Shown: piece after piece, positions 7,875 to 14,041 of the stretch
Layout of the letters: each line of letters begins with the position of its first letter
Position numbering within the stretch: position 1 is the stretch's first letter
Notes under the pieces: model-generated
Told to the model about the DNA's origin: nothing
The model's input: only the letters and a program-made list of their open reading frames with translations
Database searches by the model: none
Program-made: the position numbers and the translations under genes
Source: Prevotellaceae bacterium UBA1786
Lineage (GTDB): Bacteria > Bacteroidota > Bacteroidia > Bacteroidales > Bacteroidaceae
DNA: 14,041 nt
Assembly: GCA_002314525.1 (NCBI GenBank)
Contig: DCGE01000145.1
Coordinates: 7,740 to 21,780 of the forward strand
Direction of reading: 5' to 3'

Positions 7875-9892
7875 CAATCATCATGTCAGCATTGCTTATG
7901 CTGACAACCACTTCCTGCTCCGACATGCTCACGGTCGATAGCGGTGACAAAACATACGTTAATGCAAACGACACACTCTATTCCTATCTCGGTATTCTCA
8001 AGGCCATGCAGGACATAGCAGAGCGTCAGGTGCTTCTCGGAGAACTCCGTGGTGACCTCGTGACAACTACAGAGTACGTAACCGATACACTCTATGCCAT
8101 CTCCAACTTTGATGACCCTAAGGACGGCTCATGCTCGCTCCTCCAGCTCTCCGACTACTACGCAGTCATCAATAACTGCAACCTCTACCTCCACAATGCC
8201 GACACATCGATTGTAAAGAGCAACATCAAGTACATGATTCCTGAATACGCTCAGGTAGCAGCCATCCGCGCATGGACTTACCTTCAGCTCGTTCAGAACT
8301 ACGGATCAGTACCATTCATCACCGAACCAATCAACTCCCTCGGTATCGTACGCGACTTCGACTACAAAGGTCGTCAGGCAACCAAGGACAACCTCATCGA
8401 CCTCATCCTTGAGACAGGCATCGGTGACCTCATTGAAGTGAAATATCCACAATTCGGTTCCTTCAACAACGGAGCAGTCAGCATCGCATCACGCAAGATG
8501 ATGATACCTATCTATCTTGTGCTCGGTGATATGTACCTCCTCCGCGGTGCTGATCAGTCCGACTACATGAACGCAGCAAAGTTCTACTACCAGTGGCTTA
8601 AGGTCAACGCACCTCAAATGACCACCCAGTACTGCACTGCCACTCAATCACGTCAGCGTGGTGGCAAGGATGATCAGGAACTCTACAACTATTCAGCATC
8701 AGGCAGCTGGGGACAGTGGGCAAGCCGTTACAGCTACTCCACTTCCGACGATGAGATCACCATCATTCCAAGCTCAGCCAACAAGCAGTTCGGAACTATG
8801 CTCATGCGCGTAGCCGATATCTACGGCTACACCCCTACCTCATCGCAGCGTAGTGAGACCACTACCAGCGACGATGGTACGGAAGAGGCAAGCACATCGG
8901 GTTCCATCTCTGTCAGCCGCAACTGGAAGACTCAGACCACACCATCAGGAGCCTACTATACCCTCAACCGCAACCAGACATACATCTACTACGACAACTC
9001 TACTACCAACCCAACACGTATGGAATATGAAAGTGGAGATGCTCGTTATGGTTGTGCAACCGAGAACTTCACACACGAGAGTGAAGCATACCTCCTCTGT
9101 GCAAAGGCAGCCAAGGGCAGTAATTTCTACTATTCAATCCCTATCTACCGCAAGACACAGATCTGGCTCCGCCTCGCCGAAGCAATCAACCGTGCAGGTT
9201 TCCCACAGATGGCATTCGCAATGCTCAAAGACGGAATCACCGAAGAGAACATGCCAAAGCAGGCATATGCCTTCGATACCCACATGATTATTGACCCAGA
9301 GACAGGCGACACACTCAGGAACGACTCAGGCGAGATCGTGCTCGTTACTGACACCATTCCATATCTCAAGCTCAATGACGTAGGCGCAATGTACTACGTT
9401 GACAGCACCGAAGTAGCCGACTTCTTCCTCGACTTCTCCGACGATGCATGGCTCGGCAACTACGGACTCCACGCACGTGGATCTGGTTTCGGTAACTGGG
9501 CACAGACATCCGACATCACACGCCGTACCAACATCTCCGGCTACAACGACACCATCGTCTTTGACTACGACTCTGTCATCGTACGCCAGCAATTCGACCC
9601 TAAGGACAAGCTCCAGGCCATCAATGCCATTGAGAACCTCATAGCCGACGAAATGGGTCTTGAACTCGCATTCGAAGGTTACCGCTTCACCGACCTCGTC
9701 CGTATTGCAGGTCACAAGAACGCAGCCGGACAGAAAGGTACAGAGTGGCTCGCTGACAAGATAGCCGACCGCGACGTCAAGGCAGGGAAGTACAACCCAA
9801 GCCTTCCTTCCGGCCAGCGCAACGAAGCACTCCGCAGCAAACTCCTCAACCAGAAGTACTGGTACTTCACCAAACCTGAGTGGTCCTTCTGA
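7847..9892 (+). CDS. SusD/RagB-family outer-membrane lipoprotein, 681 aa
   Basis: The substrate-capturing lid partner of the SusC encoded just upstream. The lipoprotein signal is MKKNIIRIP, a hydrophobic core and TTSC with Cys at 24, followed by SDML. The N-terminal helical region contains AIRAWTYLQLVQNYGSVPF (about 138-156), the classic SusD/TPR motif. Later come SIPIYRKTQIWLRLAEAINRAG (about 430-450) and LELAFEGYRFTDLVRIAG (about 605-622), the family's C-terminal signature. At 681 residues it is longer than the common 500-600. Part of the excess is a Ser/Thr/Asp/Glu-rich low-complexity insert at about 328-357. It is the last gene of the operon, and two hairpins follow its 3' end. The family call is secure; the ligand is not predictable. 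Confidence 0.96.
   Translation: MKKNIIRIPAIIMSALLMLTTTSCSDMLTVDSGDKTYVNANDTLYSYLGILKAMQDIAERQVLLGELRGDLVTTTEYVTDTLYAISNFDDPKDGSCSLLQLSDYYAVINNCNLYLHNADTSIVKSNIKYMIPEYAQVAAIRAWTYLQLVQNYGSVPFITEPINSLGIVRDFDYKGRQATKDNLIDLILETGIGDLIEVKYPQFGSFNNGAVSIASRKMMIPIYLVLGDMYLLRGADQSDYMNAAKFYYQWLKVNAPQMTTQYCTATQSRQRGGKDDQELYNYSASGSWGQWASRYSYSTSDDEITIIPSSANKQFGTMLMRVADIYGYTPTSSQRSETTTSDDGTEEASTSGSISVSRNWKTQTTPSGAYYTLNRNQTYIYYDNSTTNPTRMEYESGDARYGCATENFTHESEAYLLCAKAAKGSNFYYSIPIYRKTQIWLRLAEAINRAGFPQMAFAMLKDGITEENMPKQAYAFDTHMIIDPETGDTLRNDSGEIVLVTDTIPYLKLNDVGAMYYVDSTEVADFFLDFSDDAWLGNYGLHARGSGFGNWAQTSDITRRTNISGYNDTIVFDYDSVIVRQQFDPKDKLQAINAIENLIADEMGLELAFEGYRFTDLVRIAGHKNAAGQKGTEWLADKIADRDVKAGKYNPSLPSGQRNEALRSKLLNQKYWYFTKPEWSF
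8828..8917 (+). other. Ser/Thr-rich low-complexity insert within susD
   Basis: Codons about 328-357 encode a run rich in Ser, Thr, Asp and Glu (TPTSSQRSETTTSDDG and onward), flanked by ordinary structured SusD sequence. It is probably a flexible surface loop. Bacteroidetes O-glycosylation motifs have the form D-S/T-hydrophobic, and I saw no clear instance inside the insert. Confidence 0.5.
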
Positions 9893-9900
9893 CCACTCAG
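9876..9900 (+). other. Perfect hairpin spanning the susD stop codon
   Basis: CTGAGTGGTC at 9876-9885 and GACCACTCAG at 9891-9900 form a 10-bp stem with the 5-base loop CTTCT. The susD stop TGA (9890-9892) lies at the loop/stem edge. No T tract follows, so this is not a standard terminator. It could stabilise the 3' end of the transcript or act together with the next hairpin. Confidence 0.65.
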
Positions 9901-9914
9901 CACTGTGTGCAAAT

Positions 9915-9949
9915 AAGAAGAGGAACCGAAAATTTCGGTTCCTCTTCTT
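9915..9949. terminator. Bidirectional terminator between convergent operons
   Basis: A perfect inverted repeat has arms at 9915-9931 and 9933-9949 around a single central base; allowing a 3-base loop, this is a 16-bp stem. The arms are purine-rich on the left (AAGAAGAGGAACCGAA) and T/C-rich on the right, so the T-rich segment is part of the stem. It lies between the ends of susD (+) and folA (-) and can serve both. Confidence 0.85.
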
Positions 9950-9992
9950 TCATAGCCAACAGCACAAGGCAACAAGACAAGCTGCACCTAAT

Positions 9993-10493
9993 TCAGCGGC
10001 GGCGCTCGTAGAGTACGAAGGAATATGGGTGTTGATGCCTGTCGTCGGCAGGAAAGTCCTGACGGGATACTTCGTTCCACTCCGTGAAATCAATAGTCGG
10101 GAAATAAGCGTCGGCACCCTGAGGCTCGTCGTCTATGATAGTGAGATACAAACGATCAGCCAGTGGGAGACACTGACGATAGACGTAGGCTCCACCAATG
10201 ATAAATACCTCACCGTCGTTCTTGGCAGCCGAGAATGCGTCATCAAGACTGGTGAACCACTCTGCACCTTCCTTGTCGGAAGGTATCTCATCAGGCAAGG
10301 CGAGAACGAGGTTACGTCGATTCGGAAGTGGTCGACGCGGGAAGGAATAGAAGGTGTTGCGTCCCATGAGGACAGTATGGCCTGTTGTTGTCTCCTTGAA
10401 ATGACGCATGTCGTTAGGCATGTGATATAGGAGTTCATTCTTGAGGCCTATCGCAAAGTTTTTTGCAATGGCAACGATTATGGATTTTGTCAT
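9993..10493 (-). CDS. folA: Dihydrofolate reductase
   Basis: FolA reduces 7,8-dihydrofolate to tetrahydrofolate with NADPH in the cytoplasm. The 166-residue length is normal. Conserved features include [19 protein letters not shown] at about 15-33, with the catalytic acidic residue Asp28 (equivalent to E. coli Asp27) and Tyr23 in place of the usual Trp22. Next come [14 protein letters not shown] and [10 protein letters not shown] (the NADPH-binding region), and [22 protein letters not shown] with the conserved GG pair. Its start overlaps the thyA stop by 4 bp (ATGA), so it is probably translated by coupling. Pairing with thyA makes sense because ThyA produces the dihydrofolate that FolA recycles. 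Confidence 0.96.
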   Translation of the reverse strand: MTKSIIVAIAKNFAIGLKNELLYHMPNDMRHFKETTTGHTVLMGRNTFYSFPRRPLPNRRNLVLALPDEIPSDKEGAEWFTSLDDAFSAAKNDGEVFIIGGAYVYRQCLPLADRLYLTIIDDEPQGADAYFPTIDFTEWNEVSRQDFPADDRHQHPYSFVLYERRR

Positions 10494-11284
10494 ACGCTTA
10501 CAGTTGCTTTGATATGATCATACGGATCGTAGTCGAGAAGTGTGAAATCCTCGTAACGGAAAGAGAAGATATCGCGGACTTCGGGATTGAGTTGCATGTG
10601 CGGCAGTGGACGTGGTATGCGAGTAAGTTGGAGACGTGCCTGATCAAGATGATCAAGGTAGAGATGGGTGTCGCCTGTAGTATAGACGAAGTCTCCGGGA
10701 CGAAGACCTGTTACCTGAGCAACCATGAGGAGGAGAAGGGAATATGAAGCGATATTGAACGGTACTCCGAGGAAGGTGTCGGCACTGCGCTGATAGAGTT
10801 GGAGGGAAAGGCGTCCATCGGCTACGTAGAACTGGAAGAGTATGTGACATGGCGGCAGGTTCATGTTGCCGAGGTCGGCTACGTTCCACGCACTGACGAG
10901 CAGGCGGCGCGAGTCGGGATTGGACTTGATGTCGTTGATGACTTGTGTGATCTGGTCAATATGACCACCGTTGTAGTCGGGCCATGAACGCCATTGGTAG
11001 CCGTAGATATGGCCGAGGTTTCCATCAGGATCAGCCCATTCGTTCCAGATGCGTACTCCGTTCTCCTGGAGCCAACGAGCGTTGGTGTCACCACGGAGGA
11101 ACCACAGGAGTTCGTAGATGATGGACTTGAGATGTAACTTCTTCGTGGTGAGGAGAGGGAAACCCTCCTCGAGGTTGAAGCGCATCTGGTTGCCGAAGAC
11201 GCTAAGTGTACCGGTGCCGGTACGATCTTCCTTTCTGACTCCTTCGTTGAGGATGCGGGTGAGTAGGTCAAGATACTGCTGCAT
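10490..11284 (-). CDS. thyA: Thymidylate synthase (ThyA type)
   Basis: ThyA converts dUMP and 5,10-methylenetetrahydrofolate to dTMP and dihydrofolate. The protein is 264 residues, the same length as E. coli ThyA, and the key residues fall at the same numbers: Arg21 in RTGTGT, catalytic Cys146 in [12 protein letters not shown], Arg166, Asp169 and Asn177 in [17 protein letters not shown], and His207/Tyr209 in TGDTHLY. No insertions or lost residues are seen. It is the first gene of a two-gene unit with folA. No Shine-Dalgarno is visible, but a Bacteroidetes -7 element lies about 23 bp upstream of the start, which implies a very short leader. Confidence 0.98.
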   Translation of the reverse strand: MQQYLDLLTRILNEGVRKEDRTGTGTLSVFGNQMRFNLEEGFPLLTTKKLHLKSIIYELLWFLRGDTNARWLQENGVRIWNEWADPDGNLGHIYGYQWRSWPDYNGGHIDQITQVINDIKSNPDSRRLLVSAWNVADLGNMNLPPCHILFQFYVADGRLSLQLYQRSADTFLGVPFNIASYSLLLLMVAQVTGLRPGDFVYTTGDTHLYLDHLDQARLQLTRIPRPLPHMQLNPEVRDIFSFRYEDFTLLDYDPYDHIKATVSV

Positions 11285-11296
11285 AGGGTTTTTATA

Positions 11297-11314
11297 AACT
11301 TTGATGCAAAGTTA
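11297..11314 (-). promoter_or_regulatory. Candidate thyA-folA promoter -7 element within a palindrome
   Basis: On the minus strand, 11314-11307 reads TAACTTTG, an exact TAnnTTTG element of the Bacteroidetes housekeeping sigma factor. No TTTG -33 element is seen at the expected distance. The same bases lie in a perfect 7-bp inverted repeat, AACTTTG-ATG-CAAAGTT (11297-11313). Transcription would begin near 11300, about 16 bases before the thyA ATG. Confidence 0.6.
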
Positions 11315-11322
11315 ATAAAAAG

Positions 11323-11336
11323 TTAGGAGTTAGGAG
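11323..11336. repeat. Tandem heptad TTAGGAG x2
   Basis: TTAGGAG at 11323-11329 is repeated exactly at 11330-11336, just upstream of the thyA -7 element and in the spot where a -33 element would be expected. Confidence 0.7.
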
Positions 11337-11344
11337 TGTTTTTT

Positions 11345-11358
11345 AAGTGAAAAGTGAA
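11345..11358. repeat. Tandem heptad AAGTGAA x2
   Basis: AAGTGAA at 11345-11351 is repeated exactly at 11352-11358, 8 bp beyond the TTAGGAG pair. Confidence 0.65.
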
Positions 11359-11399
11359 TCCTTGCTGTCCACTAAAACTGAATTTGCATAGAATTGTCT

Positions 11400-11433
11400 G
11401 ACTGAGAGTGCGGTTGCAATAGACTGAGAGTGC
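11400..11433. repeat. 12-bp direct repeat
   Basis: GACTGAGAGTGC occurs at 11400-11411 and at 11422-11433 (22-bp period). GCAAT follows both copies at slightly different distances. No function is evident. Confidence 0.65.
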
Positions 11434-11444
11434 AATAAAGGAGG

Positions 11445-11479
11445 AGAGAAGAGAGAAGAGAGAAGAGTGAAGAGTGGAG
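11445..11479. repeat. Purine heptad array, five 7-bp units
   Basis: Three exact units of AGAGAAG (11445-11465) are followed by AGTGAAG and AGTGGAG (11466-11479), giving a polypurine run on the + strand. Such arrays can change copy number by slippage. It lies 160 bp or more upstream of the thyA start, outside any coding region. Confidence 0.75.
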
Positions 11480-11489
11480 AGGGAAATTG

Positions 11490-11525
11490 CAAAACAAAAG
11501 AGCGGCCTTTGAGTAGGTCGCTCTT
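11490..11525 (-). terminator. Rho-independent terminator of the exb operon
   Basis: Read on the minus strand, the stem is AAGAGCGACCT / AGGCCGCTCTT (11525-11515 and 11508-11498) with one A-C mismatch and a 6-base loop. It is followed by a T-rich tail (TTGTTTTG, 11497-11490). It begins 29 bp after the exbD stop and should separate the exb operon from thyA-folA. Confidence 0.8.
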
Positions 11526-11553
11526 ATTTGAGTTATCGCGGTGCGAGAATGGA

Positions 11554-12018
11554 CTATTTAGGCTTGTTGGCCGAGTAGTTCATCTTGAGGGCATAGCCCT
11601 TACGCATTGCTTGCTTTACGTCGGTGACGATACCCATAGGGCTGTCCTTGTCGGCCTTGATGGAAACCGTGTAGAACGGTTTGTCGAACTCAGCAAGGTT
11701 GTCACGGTCTTCCATTACGAAGTCATAGACCTGTGCAGGATCGGCATAATCGTCGTTGAGCTGTACACGGGTGCTTGAACCGTACTGTGAACGGAGAGCA
11801 TCTGTTGGCTTACCGATGTATATGAACGAAGTACAAGACTTACGTGCAAGTTTCTCGAGTTGAGTACCGGTAGGTCTGTCAATCTTGACCATAAGTGTCA
11901 CTTCACGCATTGATGTCACCATCATGAAGAAGAAGAGCACAGAGAAAATAAGGTCAGGAAGTGATGATGTATTGAGTTCCGGCATTTCTCTTCCGCCGTC
12001 TTTATTGAATCTACTCAT
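11554..12018 (-). CDS. exbD: ExbD/TolR-family biopolymer transport protein (second ExbD)
   Basis: An ExbD-type proton-channel subunit of 154 residues: short cytoplasmic N-terminus, one membrane helix (about 20-37) and a periplasmic domain. The segment MPELNTSSLPDLIFSVLFFFMMVTSM carries the conserved proton-handling Asp (Asp22) at the start of the helix. In the complex, ExbD dimers sit in the pore of an ExbB pentamer and couple proton flow to TonB movement. The ATG shares one base with the TAA of the preceding exbD (TAATG), and GGAGAGG lies about 8 bp before it, so translation is probably coupled. It is the last gene of the operon. TolR is a possible alternative, but the operon make-up favours ExbD. 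Confidence 0.93.
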   Translation of the reverse strand: MSRFNKDGGREMPELNTSSLPDLIFSVLFFFMMVTSMREVTLMVKIDRPTGTQLEKLARKSCTSFIYIGKPTDALRSQYGSSTRVQLNDDYADPAQVYDFVMEDRDNLAEFDKPFYTVSIKADKDSPMGIVTDVKQAMRKGYALKMNYSANKPK

Positions 12019-12653
12019 TATATTGCCTCTCCATATTTACGTGGTTCAGCCTCTGATATCTTCTGAGGATATACCTCGCGGATAGCATCCTGCTGTTCCT
12101 TGGTTAAGAACTCGTATTTGTAACTGAACTTCTCCTTTGCCAACTCATCACGCAGTTCGTTGTAGGCTGCGACGATGATGTCCTGCACCTGGAAATAGAC
12201 TCCGTAGCTCGTGCTGCGGTCGGTCTGGACAGAGATGACATGATCCTTCGTAACGGCCCATTTGCCGATGAGAGGAATGTCCTTGACTGTCAGTTCAGGG
12301 AGGTTAGGATCGTTATCCTTGTTAGCAATGAAACGCTTTGTCTCCTGCTTGATGAGAAGTGCCTCGCCCGGATCGATGACAAGGTTGTTGTGAGCATCAG
12401 CCTTTGGCGAAACTGTGAATTCGTCACGGAACATGATGTCGTTGTTCTTGTTGATTCGGATATTGAGGATGTTGCGCTGCTTAACTTTCATCTCCAAATT
12501 CTGCTCTTCGTCCTCAGGTGGCTTCGGAAGTGTACGTCCGAGTCCCTGATCGGTATCCATTGATGAAGTCACAAGGAAGAAGATGAGCAATATGAAGGAG
12601 ATATCGGCAGTTGAACTGGCGTTCAATCCTGGAACTTTTCTTTTCTTTCCCAT
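12018..12653 (-). CDS. exbD: ExbD/TolR-family biopolymer transport protein, long form
   Basis: A 211-residue ExbD paralogue, longer than the usual 140-160. The N-terminus KVPGLNASSTADISFILLIFFLVTSSM holds a single membrane helix (about 18-33) with the conserved Asp at 17. An acidic, proline-containing linker (LPKPPEDEEQNLEMKV, about 42-57) follows, then an enlarged periplasmic domain with charged segments and a charged C-terminal tail (about 165-211). It differs clearly from the ExbD encoded immediately downstream, so the two are probably not redundant copies. It lies 19 bp after the four-helix membrane protein gene. Confidence 0.92.
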   Translation of the reverse strand: MGKKRKVPGLNASSTADISFILLIFFLVTSSMDTDQGLGRTLPKPPEDEEQNLEMKVKQRNILNIRINKNNDIMFRDEFTVSPKADAHNNLVIDPGEALLIKQETKRFIANKDNDPNLPELTVKDIPLIGKWAVTKDHVISVQTDRSTSYGVYFQVQDIIVAAYNELRDELAKEKFSYKYEFLTKEQQDAIREVYPQKISEAEPRKYGEAI

Positions 12654-12672
12654 AATTACTCAGTTTTACTTG

Positions 12673-13128
12673 TTACTTCTTTGAAGAAAGGATAAGGCTG
12701 TAGATGAGGGCAGCTATTGAGATGACGATGAGAATACCGATTGATACCATGCAGGTATCAGAAACGATATTGTTGAATGGAACGGCTGAGTTCTCACCAT
12801 TGATAAGGAGAACTTCATTCTTGTTGATAAGACCTACTACGAGACCGATGACTACGGTAACGATAGGGAGACCCCATGTGTAGTAGTATGACTTGTTGAT
12901 GCCGTATTCCTTTACATACTTGATGAAGCTCCATACCATTGTACCGAAGCAAATTACTGCGAGGATGATATTCCACCAGAGGAGTACGTCAAGGAACATA
13001 GGGTCGTTCATCGTCGGATTGTCTTCCCATGGATCATTGAATCCGATGAAGAAGAAAAGTATGAAGACCACTGCACTGACTGCGAAGAGTCCGTACAGGA
13101 GTTTGGTTGTGAATTTCTGAATATCCAT
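12673..13128 (-). CDS. Four-helix membrane protein of unknown function in the exb operon
   Basis: I do not recognise a named family. The 151-residue product has four likely membrane helices, at about 9-30, 45-68, 84-101 and 124-147. A polar loop rich in Asn, Asp and Pro (NDPWEDNPTMNDP) lies between the first two, and NKNEVLLINGENSAVPFNN lies between the last two. It ends in a short basic tail (SSKK). The gene sits between exbB and the first exbD, 56 bp and 19 bp away, on the same strand, so co-transcription is likely. An accessory or assembly subunit of the proton channel is a reasonable guess, but nothing in the sequence proves it. The start follows an A-rich stretch, as is usual in this phylum. 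Confidence 0.8.
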   Translation of the reverse strand: MDIQKFTTKLLYGLFAVSAVVFILFFFIGFNDPWEDNPTMNDPMFLDVLLWWNIILAVICFGTMVWSFIKYVKEYGINKSYYYTWGLPIVTVVIGLVVGLINKNEVLLINGENSAVPFNNIVSDTCMVSIGILIVISIAALIYSLILSSKK

Positions 13129-13184
13129 AGTGTTGTCTGTTTTTATTGGTTAAAACTTATATCTGAAGAACACTGGGTATTCGA

Positions 13185-14036
13185 TTATTTGAGGTTCTGC
13201 TTTGCTACAAGGTCAAGGAGTGAAATTGTAGAATCTTCCATCTGAGCTGTGATAGACTCAATCTTTGAGAGGATGTAGTTGTAGAACACCTGGAGTACGA
13301 GAGCAACGATGATACCGAAGATTGTTGTCAAGAGGGCAACCTTCATACCGCCTGCTACGACTGTTGGAGAGATGTCGCCTGCTGCCTCGATAGCGTCGAA
13401 TGCCTGAACCATACCTACAACTGTTCCCAAGAATCCGAGAGATGGTGCGAGGGCGATGAAGAGTGTTACCCATGAGCAGCCCTTCTCGAGGTTTGAAGCC
13501 TGAACTGCACCATAAGCAACGATTGCTTTCTCAACTGCGTCAGGACCATCCTTCAGACGCATGAGTCCTTCATAGCAGATTGATGCGATAGGACCACGAG
13601 TCTCACGGCAAACTGTCTTAGCCTTCTCTACGTCCTTAGCATCGAGTGCCTTTTCTACGTCTTCGAACATCTTGTCAGTCTTAACGTCTGCAAGTGCGAG
13701 GTAGATGATACGTTCGATACAGAATGCAAGACCGAGGATGAATGCCACTGCTACGATAGCCATGAAGCCTGCATCACCTTCGATGAACTTAGTCTTGAGG
13801 TTCTTGTACATACCAGTTTCAATAACTTCTTCAACTGGTGCCTCTTCTTCAGCTACCTCTTCCTCAACTGGTGCTGCTGCTGAATCAACAACTGCTGAGT
13901 CGGCTGCCATAGAGTCAACTTCTTCTACCTGCTCTGTCTCTTCTGCTACTGCAGCTTCGTCCTGAGCGTAAACTGACTGAGTCATACCAAATGTAAAGAC
14001 TCCCATCAAAGCAATAATTGCAAATACTTTTTTCAT
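13185..14036 (-). CDS. exbB: ExbB/TolQ/MotA-family proton channel protein
   Basis: A 283-residue complete ORF starting 5 bp from the window edge (upstream bases AAACA). ExbB forms the pentameric inner-membrane channel that powers TonB. Residues 1-24 look like a Sec signal peptide (MKKVFAIIAL to VYAQ). A low-complexity Glu/Ala/Val/Pro linker follows (about 25-75). TM1 is about 89-115. The cytoplasmic domain contains GPIASICYEGLMR. TM2 is about 187-212, with APSLGFLGTVVGMVQAF, the family signature. TM3 is about 228-254 (VALLTTIFGIIVALVLQVFYNYI). It is the first gene of the operon within the window; no tonB is present. The promoter must lie outside the window. The signal peptide plus acidic linker is absent from E. 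coli ExbB. Confidence 0.94.
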   Translation of the reverse strand: MKKVFAIIALMGVFTFGMTQSVYAQDEAAVAEETEQVEEVDSMAADSAVVDSAAAPVEEEVAEEEAPVEEVIETGMYKNLKTKFIEGDAGFMAIVAVAFILGLAFCIERIIYLALADVKTDKMFEDVEKALDAKDVEKAKTVCRETRGPIASICYEGLMRLKDGPDAVEKAIVAYGAVQASNLEKGCSWVTLFIALAPSLGFLGTVVGMVQAFDAIEAAGDISPTVVAGGMKVALLTTIFGIIVALVLQVFYNYILSKIESITAQMEDSTISLLDLVAKQNLK

Positions 14037-14041
14037 TGTTT

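Larger units (their letters stand above)
11285..11553. other. Non-coding gap rich in short tandem repeats
   Basis: A 269-bp gap between thyA and the exbD terminator region, with no credible gene on either strand. It holds the thyA promoter element, two 2-copy heptad repeats, a 12-bp direct repeat, a 5-copy purine heptad array and the exbD-operon terminator, each listed separately. The composition is strongly A/G-biased on the + strand from about 11434 to 11485. Confidence 0.7.

Noticed and set aside
9326..9715. A 129-codon open frame on the - strand inside susD
   Set aside because: Shadow of the susD coding sequence; Val/Glu/Cys-rich composition and no recognisable motif.
11434..11485. Polypurine stretch with AAAGGAGG considered as a ribosome-binding site for a small + strand gene
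   Set aside because: No plausible coding frame follows; the only longer frame runs into exbD on the opposite strand. The stretch is explained by the heptad array.
13129..13184. Possible internal promoter between exbB and the four-helix protein gene (TAAGTTTT on the - strand)
   Set aside because: It only approximates TAnnTTTG at the last base and has no clear -33 partner; operon transcription from upstream of exbB is simpler.

Overview
The window looks like a chromosomal segment of a member of the Bacteroidales, most likely Prevotella-like. The evidence is the SusC/SusD outer-membrane pair, lipoproteins with acidic residues after the lipid-bearing cysteine, A-rich starts that mostly lack a Shine-Dalgarno, a TAnnTTTG-type -7 promoter element, and an ExbB / small membrane protein / ExbD / ExbD operon. 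The genus is inference; no rRNA or other marker is present.

Left part (1-9892, + strand): one tightly packed operon. It opens with the C-terminal end of a SusD-family lipoprotein, so a first SusC/SusD pair probably lies upstream. Two lipoproteins follow, each with two fasciclin (FAS1)-like regions and a C-terminal beta-rich domain, and then a complete SusC/SusD pair. The genes overlap or are separated by 16-26 bp. No glycoside hydrolase, peptidase, sulfatase, anti-sigma factor or sensor-regulator is visible, so the substrate cannot be read from the window. susC and susD share a nearly identical ribosome-binding-site plus signal-peptide start (41 of 43 bases), and the second FAS1 gene has a related leader. 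The operon ends in two hairpins, one across the susD stop codon and one a long terminator.

Middle (9993-11284, - strand): thyA and folA overlap by 4 bp and run convergently toward the same terminator. ThyA makes dTMP and releases dihydrofolate, which FolA reduces again. A TAACTTTG -7 element inside a small palindrome sits just upstream of thyA.

11285-11553: a non-coding gap holding three separate 7-bp tandem repeats, a 12-bp direct repeat, and the terminator of the next operon.

Right part (11554-14036, - strand): a proton-channel operon, transcribed as exbB, a four-helix membrane protein of unknown function, and two different exbD genes. This kind of complex uses proton motive force through TonB to energise TonB-dependent transporters such as the SusC in this window. 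No tonB is present, and the functional link between the two loci is inference.

I see no tRNA, rRNA, CRISPR array, insertion sequence or phage gene. The least explained items are the paired FAS1 lipoproteins between SusC/SusD modules, the repeated leader cassette, and the small membrane protein in the Exb operon.
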